11,976 nt of DNA from UBA4572 sp049965515 (GTDB lineage Bacteria; Nitrospirota; Leptospirillia; Leptospirillales; Leptospirillaceae). The notes beneath the pieces were generated by a model. The model did no database searches. It saw only the letters and a program-made list of their open reading frames with translations, and was not told the DNA's origin. A program made the translations under genes and the position numbers. The DNA lies in NCBI GenBank assembly GCA_049965515.1, contig JBMFWG010000052.1:1-11976 (forward strand), given 5' to 3'. Positions 1 to 6,399 of this stretch are shown here, in pieces. The stretch's first letter is position 1. Every line of letters starts with the position of its first letter.

Positions 1-205
1 AGTTCGAAAATTCCGAGTCTGTCAGTTGAAACATGAAATCGTTCGGAAAACGGTCGATGTTTCTGCGAACCTGCTCATTCAAACGACTGGTGGAAACCCC
101 GTACAGCTCGGCCAGGTCAGAATCGAGCATGATCTTCTGACCCCGCACGAGAAAGATCCGGGAGGTAATGGATTCAACAGGAACGGAAGGAAAGAATCCG
201 ACCAT
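1..205 (-). CDS. ORF6N-domain DNA-binding protein, 3' part outside window
   Basis: The first 68 residues are visible; the rest lies beyond the left edge. The segment RIFLVRGQKIMLDSDLAELY, then a Gly-Val-Ser stretch, then RRNIDRFPNDFMFQL, is the ORF6N domain. This DNA-binding domain is found in phage antirepressor-like proteins and in many chromosomal accessory genes. The start is ATG at 205, preceded on the minus strand by GAGGAG with a short spacer. A good sigma70-type promoter (TTGACA and TATTAT) lies about 60-85 bases upstream, and related repeats flank that promoter. The family normally acts as a regulator and is often carried by prophages or horizontally acquired islands. The exact target is unknown and the C-terminal half cannot be judged from this window. 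Confidence 0.85.
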   Translation of the reverse strand, partial: MVGFFPSVPVESITSRIFLVRGQKIMLDSDLAELYGVSTSRLNEQVRRNIDRFPNDFMFQLTDSEFSN

Positions 206-263
206 AGGCTCCTCAAAAGTTGAAAGAAGGAAAATTGAAATCAATCAAAAATTCCAAATCAAG

Positions 264-290
264 ATAATAGAGCCGATTTCGAAATGTCAA
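264..290 (-). promoter_or_regulatory. Sigma70-type promoter of the ORF6N gene
   Basis: On the minus strand a perfect -35 box TTGACA (285-290) is followed after 15 bases by TATTAT (264-269), one mismatch from the -10 consensus. The expected start of transcription near 257 gives a leader of about 50 bases before ATG 205. The palindrome ATTTCGAAAT (276-285) lies in the spacer, so a repressor there would block polymerase. The spacing is slightly short. Confidence 0.6.
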
Positions 291-322
291 TCACAAATTT
301 TAAATTACGACTCCATGACGGT

Positions 323-336
323 GTTTTTTAAAAAAC
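323..336. repeat. Perfect AT-rich palindrome GTTTTTTAAAAAAC
   Basis: A 14-bp perfect palindrome lies upstream of the ORF6N promoter, between the second and third direct repeats. As an A-tract/T-tract junction it could bend DNA or act as an upstream promoter element. As RNA it would be a hairpin without a usable loop, so a terminator role is unlikely. Confidence 0.4.
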
Positions 337-392
337 GAAAATCAATCACAAAATCCAAATACCCGTTTTTTCCTGTCCCCTCGTTTTGGAAT

Positions 393-479
393 CCTGATCA
401 GGGAGGGTGAATACACCCTCGAATGATGCAACGCTTTCTCAAGGCCTAGGGGATCCCGCCTGCAAATGGGGCGGGGACC
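393..479. repeat. Cluster of three adjacent inverted repeats
   Basis: CCTGATCAGG (393-402) is a perfect 10-bp palindrome. It abuts GAGGGTG-AATA-CACCCTC (403-420), a 7-bp stem with a tetraloop. Thirty bases on, GGATCCCGCC (451-460) and GGCGGGGACC (470-479) pair around a 9-base loop with a mismatch near the base. None is followed by a clear T run on either strand. They mark the edge between the AT-rich ORF6N control region and the GC-rich chromosome-like sequence. They may be weak terminators, a protein-binding site, or remains of a mobile-element end. Confidence 0.45.
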
Positions 480-484
480 ATGAA

Positions 485-670
485 TTAATCGAAAAAAGCA
501 ACGAAGAGGAAGGCTCCGGGAGCAGATACTCCAGCCGGTCTCCAGCGGAAGCGGTTTTTTAGCTTTTCCCGGGAAGCCCGAGCCTGTTGAGCTGCCTTCA
601 TCTCCGTCGTTAGGGACCGGGCCATTGAAAAAATCCTAAGGGTCCTTCTTCTGGTCACCCTCCGGGCCAT
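485..670 (-). CDS. Small basic hypothetical ORF, doubtful, possibly a decayed HTH gene
   Basis: Sixty-one codons starting MARRVTRRRTLRIF encode a very basic protein with a hydrophobic end (GAFLFVAFFD). The same frame is open upstream back to a TGA at 737-739. That stretch reads LSPEEIPSVLKVDRSWLEE, which resembles the first helices of excisionase/MerR-like helix-turn-helix domains. It has no start codon before ATG 670. Beyond the TGA an in-frame ATG at 775 would give 12 more codons. A decayed regulator cut by a nonsense codon or an indel is therefore possible. No good ribosome binding site precedes ATG 670, since GAGGAG directly abuts it. This may equally be non-coding sequence. Confidence 0.2.
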   Translation of the reverse strand: MARRVTRRRTLRIFSMARSLTTEMKAAQQARASREKLKNRFRWRPAGVSAPGAFLFVAFFD

Positions 671-806
671 CTCCTCGAGCCAGCTCCGGTCGACCTTGAG
701 GACGGAGGGAATCTCTTCGGGAGAGAGGACTCCCCTTCACAATGAGCCATGGAATCCGGAAGGGCTCCATTTCATGGAGAGGCGGACGCTTCCCCCATAG
801 GCGTGC

Positions 807-1304
807 TCAGAGATGAATGCCCACGGTCAGGGGAAAGTAGAGGAATGTCCCGTTTCCGTAATTGGTTCCCGGCAGGATCGCTATCTTGAATTCCGCGAAG
901 ACTCTTGTGAAGGAATATCCGATGCCGGCATCGTAGTAGGATGTGGTCGAGGATCCTCCCGGGTAAAAGCCCGGGGCGATGCCGATATCCCCCACCAGGT
1001 AGAGATCGCCCGGAGAGCCCTGGGTCAATCGATACCCGCCCCCTACGGTGAGGGGAAGAAGGAAGATCCCCGGTTCGGGAAAGTTGGTCAGCTGTACCCC
1101 GCCCCGGACAAAGAATCCGGTCGTAATAAAGGCGCTCCAGTCGACACCGGCTCCCCATCCTTGCCCGAAGGTATAGGGGGCATTGGAACCGTCCACCGTT
1201 CCCGGTATATACTCACCGAAGATGTCGGGAAGGTTATCGGCAGAGGCTGTTGCCGGGCTCCAGGACAATGGAGCCAGAATTGCCATAAGAAAGCCTGCAA
1301 CCAC
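807..1304 (-). CDS. Small predicted outer-membrane beta-barrel protein
   Basis: A 165-aa protein with an N-terminal hydrophobic segment (about residues 4-16) ending in a plausible signal peptidase site, ATASA followed by DN. The mature part alternates Gly/aromatic-rich strands with short loops: GWGAGVDWSAFI, FFVRGGVQL, LTVGGGYRL, LYLVGDIGIAPGF, YDAGIGYSF and a last strand YFPLTVGIHL. That is the usual pattern of a six- to eight-stranded barrel, though I cannot name a family and the C-terminal residue is Leu rather than Phe. The GTG at 1304 has only a weak ribosome binding site and gives a signal peptide without a positive charge. A perfect AAGGAG (1344-1349) stands six bases before an in-frame ATC (1335-1337), which would add an Arg-containing n-region. 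The gene is divergent from the DUF3105-like gene. Confidence 0.7.
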   Translation of the reverse strand: MVAGFLMAILAPLSWSPATASADNLPDIFGEYIPGTVDGSNAPYTFGQGWGAGVDWSAFITTGFFVRGGVQLTNFPEPGIFLLPLTVGGGYRLTQGSPGDLYLVGDIGIAPGFYPGGSSTTSYYDAGIGYSFTRVFAEFKIAILPGTNYGNGTFLYFPLTVGIHL

Positions 1305-1335
1305 AAGAACTCTTGAAAGGGAGGGGGGAACGTTG

Positions 1336-2055
1336 ATGAGAGACTCCTTGGCTGGCTTTTTTTTCTTCGGGAGATTGTCGGGCCGTCCGAAAGGGGAAGC
1401 GGCGGGGAACTTCCCGAAGAAAAAAACGGTGTTTTTTCATTCTGGTCTTTTATTGTTAGCCTTTCTTGGGTTTTTTTTCAAGGGAGCCGGGCCGGCACTG
1501 GCTGACAGCTCGGGACAGTCCACACCCAATACCCCCACGACGCCTTTCATGCCCATGATGGGGATGTTCGGAGGGGGGAGCAATCAGCCCTTTTCCCCTA
1601 TCCGCTCCGGAATCCTCCGTTACCCCTCCCAGGGCCACTCGATCTCCCCCGACCCCGCCTCCTGCGAGACCTTCCATTACAATTCGCGGCCGCCGAGCTC
1701 TGGTCCCATGACCGAGACCTACATTCCCAAAAACGATCTTTCGGAGAGCGCAATTTCGCCCTGCACGATCGTCAATGTCATTCGCCGGGGGAATGTCATC
1801 TTTTTTTATGACCCCTCCCGACTGACGCCCCAAGGGATAGAGACCCTTCATCAGATTGTGAGCGACGACTCATCGTCCGAAGGCTTCCTGCAGCAGCAGA
1901 AGCTGGGCTATGCCGTCCTTCTCGTCAAGGCCCGGTATGCGGATCCGCTTGTTCTTCTTGCCTGGAGGAGAATCCTTCCCCTCAAGTTCATCGACCGGAT
2001 CAAGATCAACCTCTTTCTTTCCCGCTACCGGGGGCAGATCGCCCGAAAACGCTGA
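1336..2055 (+). CDS. Exported DUF3105-like protein
   Basis: A 239-aa protein. Residues 1-36 form a long basic n-region, 37-48 a hydrophobic core (GLLLLAFLGFFF), and cleavage is likely after PALA (residue 56). Residues 57-90 are a Pro/Thr/Met/Gly-rich linker. The C-terminal half fits DUF3105: YNSRPPSSGP (usual form PPTSGPH), then VIFFYDPSRL, a pair of helices, and LLAWRR...DRIKINLFLSRYRG near the end. The normally conserved HNLEHGG before the VIFFY strand reads CTIVNVIRRGNV here, so its His and Glu are lost, while two Cys appear (SCET and SPCT). ATG 1336 has a purine-rich GGGAGGGGGG upstream. GTG 1429 is an alternative that would give a short signal peptide without basic residues. The function of the family is unknown. 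Confidence 0.7.
   Translation: MRDSLAGFFFFGRLSGRPKGEAAGNFPKKKTVFFHSGLLLLAFLGFFFKGAGPALADSSGQSTPNTPTTPFMPMMGMFGGGSNQPFSPIRSGILRYPSQGHSISPDPASCETFHYNSRPPSSGPMTETYIPKNDLSESAISPCTIVNVIRRGNVIFFYDPSRLTPQGIETLHQIVSDDSSSEGFLQQQKLGYAVLLVKARYADPLVLLAWRRILPLKFIDRIKINLFLSRYRGQIARKR
1452..1481 (-). promoter_or_regulatory. Possible promoter of the barrel-protein gene
   Basis: On the minus strand TTGAAA (1476-1481, one mismatch to consensus) is followed after 18 bases by AACAAT (1452-1457, four of six). It lies inside the 5' part of the oppositely oriented DUF3105-like gene and would give a leader of about 110-140 bases. The region is A/T-rich because it encodes a Phe/Leu-rich signal segment, so a chance match is quite possible. 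Confidence 0.3.
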
Positions 2056-2126
2056 CTTCGAAAATCACGACGGGATGAGGCTTAGAAATCATCGATGGGG
2101 GAGATTCGGGAGACGGAGCCTCGATG

Positions 2127-2135
2127 TGATAGAAT
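2127..2135 (+). promoter_or_regulatory. Extended -10 promoter before the 217-aa gene
   Basis: TGATAGAAT is a TGn-extended -10 with one mismatch to TATAAT. No convincing -35 is present, which extended -10 promoters tolerate. Transcription would begin near 2142, giving a leader of about 49 bases with an AGGAGGGA ribosome binding site before ATG 2191. It could also drive the TPR-aminotransferase-bioD genes downstream. The same nonamer pattern occurs at 11588. Confidence 0.45.
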
Positions 2136-2190
2136 GAACAAAAGGATTTTTCCGGGACCGAGAGAGTGAGGACAGGAGGGAGTCGCACGA

Positions 2191-2844
2191 ATGGTCAACC
2201 AGAATGCCTTTCTTCTCCTCTATCTTCTTCCGGTGGAGGGATGTCGCCAGCGACTGGGCTTTCGTCGAGGAAGGATCCTCTCCTTTCCGGGAACGCCTGG
2301 ACGTTCGCTGGGAGGGATTCACCTTCTTCTTCACGATTCGCGCACCGCTTCCCTGACACTCCTTCCCGGATACGGGGAGTGGGAGGGAGTCCGAGGCTTC
2401 TGGACAACCTCTGCCGAGCCTCCCCTCCCGCTCCGCTACCGAATGACCGAGGGAAGGGGACACAGGACGTACCTCTTCGAACTCTCTTCCCGCGAGGGGG
2501 TCTTTCTCCGGCTCTCTCCGGGGTGGCGTTTTCCCGTCAAGAAGTCGATCCCCTTTCTGGACTCCCGGGGAGGGATCGTTCATGCCCGTTGCGATCTGGG
2601 CCAGGGTTTTTCCATGGCCGACGTCGACGTTCGCTGGCCCGGATCTCTTGCGGGTCTTTTTTCCGCCTCCCCGCGTCTCCTTTCGCTCTCCTATGCCTCC
2701 TCGACGGTGTCAGCGAGGGAGATCGTGGCCGGGAAAGTGTTTGACTTCATTCCCGGAGCCGTTCTCGGACAGGACATGCGGGAGATTCGTTCCCGAGGCG
2801 TCGGTCATGTTCTGGAGAGCGAGCATTCGACCTACTTAAAGTAG
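2191..2844 (+). CDS. Unrecognised 217-aa protein
   Basis: I do not recognise this protein. ATG 2191 follows AGGAGGGAGTCGCACGA, an excellent ribosome binding site at good spacing, and codon choice matches the genes around it, so the frame is probably real. It has no signal peptide or membrane helix: the leading FLLLYLLPV segment is short and followed by basic residues. The middle (about residues 45-135) alternates short hydrophobic strands, with the look of a beta-rich fold: IHLLLHDSRTASLTLLPGYG, then TYLFELS and VFLRLSPGWRFPV. The tail is mixed helix and strand (AGKVFDFIPGAVLGQDMREI). It lies 106 bases before the TPR lipoprotein gene on the same strand with no terminator seen between them, so co-transcription is likely. 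Confidence 0.65.
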   Translation: MVNQNAFLLLYLLPVEGCRQRLGFRRGRILSFPGTPGRSLGGIHLLLHDSRTASLTLLPGYGEWEGVRGFWTTSAEPPLPLRYRMTEGRGHRTYLFELSSREGVFLRLSPGWRFPVKKSIPFLDSRGGIVHARCDLGQGFSMADVDVRWPGSLAGLFSASPRLLSLSYASSTVSAREIVAGKVFDFIPGAVLGQDMREIRSRGVGHVLESEHSTYLK

Positions 2845-2950
2845 ACTGGATTCATTCACGCCCAGTTGCACCCATTGTCGTCCATGGACGCCAGGGGCTG
2901 GGCCAGAAAGTCGGGGAGACCCTCTTTCGCATCGTTCAAGCGAGGTTTTG

Positions 2951-5224
2951 ATGTCTCTCCCTGTCAGACTGTGTGCGGCTGTCGTCCTTTCTTCTGCGGC
3001 CCTCCTTTCCGCCTGTCAGAGCTTTTCCTCCCCCGGGGCCTCCTCTGTGTCGGGGGTGGCTTCAGGCTCCCGGACGGGGGGCGTCAAGCAGGAGACAAGG
3101 ATTCCCCTCGGAGGTGCCGGTCATCCCGATCCGGCCTATCCGTGGCAGGCCTATTACCATGAGATCGCGGCAGATGTTGCCCTGACTCTCGACAATCCCT
3201 ATCTGGCCAAGGATGAGGTGGAGAAGGCCCTCGCCTACCGTCCCGCCTCGGTCTATCTGGGGCTCATGAAGGCGCATGTTTTGCTCAAGACGGGAGATCT
3301 CAAGGGGGCCGAGCTCCAGGCCCGGGGGGTGGCTGCAAAACACCCCAGCCGCTTGGGCCCCTGGCTGACCCTGGGAACGATCCTCCAGATCGCCGCCGCG
3401 CAGGAGGTCGATCCGGAGAAGCGAAAGGCCGATCTCCGCCAGATCGTCGATGTCTACCGAAAGCATGTCCTGACACTCGACCCCCTCAAGGATGAAGCCT
3501 ATATCGCCCTCTCCGATGTCTACTCCAAGGAGGGGCGTCCGGACAAGAGCCGGGCTATTCTCGAAGAGGGTGTCCGGCGCTCAAAAAGTTCCGACTATCT
3601 CCCCTTTTACCTGGGATTTCAGGAAGAGAGAAACGGGAATATCGGCAAGGCGATCGCCCTCTACCGACTGGCCCTCCAGCGGAACCCCCGCTTTGCTCCG
3701 GCCCTGGGAGCCCTGGGAGATCTCTACTCAAAGCAGGGAGACTGGGAAGACGCCCGGACTCCCTACGAACGGCTTCTCTCCATGGAGGACGTGGGGCGGA
3801 TCGATCTTGAGGTCAAGCTTCTTAAAACCTATTTTGCCCTCAAGCTCTATCCCCAGGCGGTCGACCTGCTCAAGCGGGCCATTTACGAGCATCCCCGGAA
3901 CAACCGTCTGCCCCTGATCCTCTCCTCTCTTCTCGTCCAGGAAAGCCGCTACGACGAAGCCATCCGGCAAATCGAAGGGATCCTCAAGAGCCACCCCGAA
4001 GATCCTCGTCTGCTTTCCTTTCTGGGGTCGGTTTACGAAAAGTCACTTCACTTCACCCGGGCCATCGCCACCTACCGGCTGATGATTCATCGCTTCCCCA
4101 ACCTGTACGAGGGCTCCTACAACCTGGGAGATCTCTATCGACGCCTGGAAAACGACTCAAAGGCGGTCGTCTACCTCGAAGAAGCGGAAAGCCTCTCTGC
4201 GGAACGATGGGAGATCCCCTTTTCCCTGGCGCTGGCCCGCATGGACCAGAAGCGCTACCCTGAAGCCATTGCGGAGATCCGTCGCGCCCGCACGATCTCC
4301 CCCAAAAATCCGATCCTTCTTTTTAACGAAGCGATCCTTTACGACCAGTGGGACCACAAGCGCTATCTCCCTAAAGTCCTCGACCTTCTCCACCGGTCCC
4401 TGGCCCTCGACCGTGGCTTTTCCGATGCCTTAAACTATCTGGGGTACACCCAGGTCTTGATGAAGAAGGATCTGGTGGGTGCCCGCTACATGATCCTTCG
4501 CGCCCTGACCGATGATCCGAAAAACGGCGCCTACCGGGACAGCCTGGGGTGGCTCTATGACCGCCAGGGACATTATGTCAAGGCCCTTCGGGAAGAATCC
4601 CGGGCGCTTTCCGCCATGCCGCACGATCCGACGGTCCTGGATCATATGGGGCGCATCGAGCACCATCTGGCCCTCGCTTTGGACACATCCGCCAACGACC
4701 CGGCCCGCACGGCACTCCTGCGCGCCCTCATCCTCGGCAAGAAGGCGCAGGGGAGGGAAGACTCGCTCAAGGATCTCTCGCACCTCCTCCTGATCCGGTC
4801 GCAGGACCACCTGCGGACCGGGATCCTCATCCACCCCCTTCATCACCACCGGGTGCTTCGGTATCTCTCCTGGTACGGGAAGGAGGATCCTTCGTTCATC
4901 CCTGAACTCAGGAAGGCGGTGGCGCTTTACGGCCGCCTTCATCCGGAGGCGGGCCGCCTGACGCTCTACCGGGTCCACGAGGGAGACACCCTGCAGTCCA
5001 TCGCGGCCAAGGAGAATGTCTACGGGACTCCCCGCCTCTGGCGGCGTCTCCTTGAGGCCAATCGTTCTCTTGTGACCAACCCCAACGAGATCCCATGGGG
5101 GACTATCCTCCGGATTCCTCCTCCTCCCCACCCCTCCCGGCTACGTCACCGTCACCGGAAGGCCGCCCGCTCTGCGAGCCTCGTGGGGACAATACCCCTT
5201 TCCGTCTCAAAGGACCCAATGTGA
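2951..5224 (+). CDS. TPR-repeat lipoprotein with C-terminal LysM domain
   Basis: A 757-aa protein. Residues 1-21 are a lipoprotein signal peptide with lipobox LSAC (Cys22), followed by a Ser/Gly-rich linker. From about residue 60 to 570 there are many TPR-type helix pairs, recognisable by the A/Y/P pattern. Examples are KAIALYRLALQRNPRFAPAL with GALGDLYSKQGDWEDA after it, and TRAIATYRLMIHRFPNLYEG with SYNLGDLYRR after it. Residues 673 to about 723 are a LysM domain (YRVHEGDTLQSIA, NPNEIPWGTILRIP), which in other proteins binds peptidoglycan. A basic His/Arg-rich tail follows. The likely role is a lipid-anchored scaffold reaching the cell wall from the outer membrane. ATG 2951 has AAGCGAGG upstream; the TTG at 2948 is less likely. 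The stop codon overlaps the start of the aminotransferase gene. The partner proteins are unknown. Confidence 0.85.
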   Translation: MSLPVRLCAAVVLSSAALLSACQSFSSPGASSVSGVASGSRTGGVKQETRIPLGGAGHPDPAYPWQAYYHEIAADVALTLDNPYLAKDEVEKALAYRPASVYLGLMKAHVLLKTGDLKGAELQARGVAAKHPSRLGPWLTLGTILQIAAAQEVDPEKRKADLRQIVDVYRKHVLTLDPLKDEAYIALSDVYSKEGRPDKSRAILEEGVRRSKSSDYLPFYLGFQEERNGNIGKAIALYRLALQRNPRFAPALGALGDLYSKQGDWEDARTPYERLLSMEDVGRIDLEVKLLKTYFALKLYPQAVDLLKRAIYEHPRNNRLPLILSSLLVQESRYDEAIRQIEGILKSHPEDPRLLSFLGSVYEKSLHFTRAIATYRLMIHRFPNLYEGSYNLGDLYRRLENDSKAVVYLEEAESLSAERWEIPFSLALARMDQKRYPEAIAEIRRARTISPKNPILLFNEAILYDQWDHKRYLPKVLDLLHRSLALDRGFSDALNYLGYTQVLMKKDLVGARYMILRALTDDPKNGAYRDSLGWLYDRQGHYVKALREESRALSAMPHDPTVLDHMGRIEHHLALALDTSANDPARTALLRALILGKKAQGREDSLKDLSHLLLIRSQDHLRTGILIHPLHHHRVLRYLSWYGKEDPSFIPELRKAVALYGRLHPEAGRLTLYRVHEGDTLQSIAAKENVYGTPRLWRRLLEANRSLVTNPNEIPWGTILRIPPPPHPSRLRHRHRKAARSASLVGTIPLSVSKDPM

Positions 5225-6399
5225 CCCAGACACCTGTGCCCTTTTTCGACCTCACCCGCCAGTTCTCCTCCATGGAAAGCGAGGTGTTCGAGGCGGTGAT
5301 GCCCCTGTTTCGCTCCCAGCAGTTCATTTTGGGAGAGGCTGTCTCCTCCTTCGAGGAGGCCTTTGCCAAAAAGCTGGGCCTTGGACGGGCCGTGGGGGTC
5401 TCCTCCGGCACCGATGCCCTGGTCATCGGGTTGCTGGCCTCTGGTCTCAAGCCGGGCCAGGGGGTTCTCGTCCCCTCCTTCACCTTTTTTGCCACGGCGG
5501 GAGCCGTCGTTCTGGCCGGGGGAGTTCCTGTCTTCGTGGATGTCGATCCCGTGAGCTACCTGATGACGCCGGAGATTGTCGAGGACTTCTTCCGACGGGA
5601 GACCGTCGTCAACAGCCATGGGGGCCTTCGCACGCGCCGGGGAGAGATTCCGGTGGCCGGGATCCTGCCGGTCCATCTCTATGGCCGGATGGTCGACATG
5701 GAGGTCCTCTCCTCTGTGGCGCGCCGCCATGGTCTTTTTGTGGTGGAGGACGCGTGCCAGTCGGTGGGGGCCTCCTTCCGTGGACGGCCGCCCGGCACCT
5801 TCAGCCAGGCCGTGGCCTATTCCTTTTTTCCGACGAAGAACCTGGGGGCGGCCGGGGATGCGGGGATGATCACCGCCTCCGATCCGGCGATCGTTGAGCA
5901 TTGCCTAAGGCTTCGGGTCCATGGCTCCCGGAGGCGGTATGAACACGAGGAGATGGGCATGAACGCCCGTCTCGACGCTCTCCAGGCGCGGGTTCTCTCT
6001 GTCAAGCTCCCTCGTCTTGAAGGCTGGACCCGTCGTCGCCAGGAGCTGGCAGAGCGCTACAACGAGGCCTTCTCGGGGCTTCCGGGAGTGGTCGTTCCCC
6101 TGGATCCGGATCGGGCCGGGGGCCATGTCTATCACCAGTATACCCTCCGGGTTTCGGGGGAAGGGCGCCGAGATCGCTTAAGGGCCGCCCTGACTGACCG
6201 CTCTATCGGATCGGAGGTCTACTATCCGATTCCTCTCCACCGGCAGAAGGCCTTCTCCGACAACCCCACCATCCATGGCCCGCTCGCGGTTTCCGAGGCC
6301 CTCTCCCGGGAGGTGGTCTCCCTTCCGGTCTTCCCCGAGCTCACCGACCTCGAGCAGGAGCGGGTGATCGGTGCCGTTCGTGACCTTCTTTCCTCCTGA
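5221..6399 (+). CDS. DegT/DnrJ/EryC1/StrS family PLP aminotransferase
   Basis: A 392-aa protein, normal length for the family. It starts PVPFFDLTRQF and has SSGTDALVIGL, FTFFATAGAVV, VHLYGRMVDM, VVEDACQSVGA (Asp177, expected to hold the pyridine nitrogen) and FFPTKNLGAAGDAG with Lys206 as the PLP Schiff-base lysine. The later motif RVHGS...YEHEEMGMNARLD and the C-terminal YYPIPLH are also typical. These enzymes aminate keto-sugars, usually nucleotide-linked, for lipopolysaccharide, capsule or antibiotic sugars; the substrate here is not deducible. The start GTG 5221 overlaps the upstream stop as GTGA and has AAAGGA seven bases upstream, so translation is probably coupled to the TPR/LysM lipoprotein. 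A stretch of about 15 extra residues (RETVVNSHGGLRTRR) precedes the VHLYG motif. Confidence 0.92.
   Translation: MTQTPVPFFDLTRQFSSMESEVFEAVMPLFRSQQFILGEAVSSFEEAFAKKLGLGRAVGVSSGTDALVIGLLASGLKPGQGVLVPSFTFFATAGAVVLAGGVPVFVDVDPVSYLMTPEIVEDFFRRETVVNSHGGLRTRRGEIPVAGILPVHLYGRMVDMEVLSSVARRHGLFVVEDACQSVGASFRGRPPGTFSQAVAYSFFPTKNLGAAGDAGMITASDPAIVEHCLRLRVHGSRRRYEHEEMGMNARLDALQARVLSVKLPRLEGWTRRRQELAERYNEAFSGLPGVVVPLDPDRAGGHVYHQYTLRVSGEGRRDRLRAALTDRSIGSEVYYPIPLHRQKAFSDNPTIHGPLAVSEALSREVVSLPVFPELTDLEQERVIGAVRDLLSS

Larger units (their letters stand above)
238..360. repeat. Three related AT-rich direct repeats around the ORF6N promoter
   Basis: Copies at 238-259 and 339-360 match at 20 of 22 positions (AAATCAATCA-AAA-TCCAAAT type). 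A diverged third copy at 284-305 matches the second at about 17 of 22. The shared core is TCAATCA followed by A/C and a run of A. The middle copy covers the -35 box, the first lies just downstream of the predicted transcription start and the third lies upstream. This fits operator sites for autoregulation, but low-complexity AT sequence can produce such matches by chance. Confidence 0.45.

Noticed and set aside
26..410. Two plus-strand frames across the ORF6N start and its promoter
   Set aside because: The first is antisense to the ORF6N domain and the second runs through AT-rich regulatory sequence; neither has a ribosome binding site or family motif.
1256..1275. GGCTCC-8 bases-GGAGCC inverted repeat
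   Set aside because: It lies within the signal-peptide coding sequence of the barrel protein and has no T run or promoter nearby to give it a role.
813..1316. Plus-strand frame opposite the barrel-protein gene
   Set aside because: The minus-strand reading has a signal peptide and a regular beta-strand pattern. The plus reading is charged and patternless.
1183..1335. Upstream extension of the DUF3105-like gene
   Set aside because: It would add 51 residues before the basic signal-peptide region and lie opposite the barrel protein's N-terminus. ATG 1336 has a purine-rich ribosome binding site.
1421..1437. AAAAAAC-GGT-GTTTTTT hairpin, sharing ACGGTGTTTTTT with 318-329
   Set aside because: It falls inside the Lys-rich and Phe-rich codons of the DUF3105-like signal region. 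The 12-base match to the ORF6N region is mostly a T run and is likely chance.
2089..2744. Alternative frames on both strands across the 217-aa gene
   Set aside because: Both are Ser/Arg/Pro-rich shadow translations without a good start. The frame from 2191 has the best ribosome binding site and neighbour-like codon use.
5095..5220. N-terminal extension of the aminotransferase gene
   Set aside because: These codons overlap the LysM domain end and basic tail of the upstream protein. The family normally starts near PVPFFDL, which follows GTG 5221 directly.
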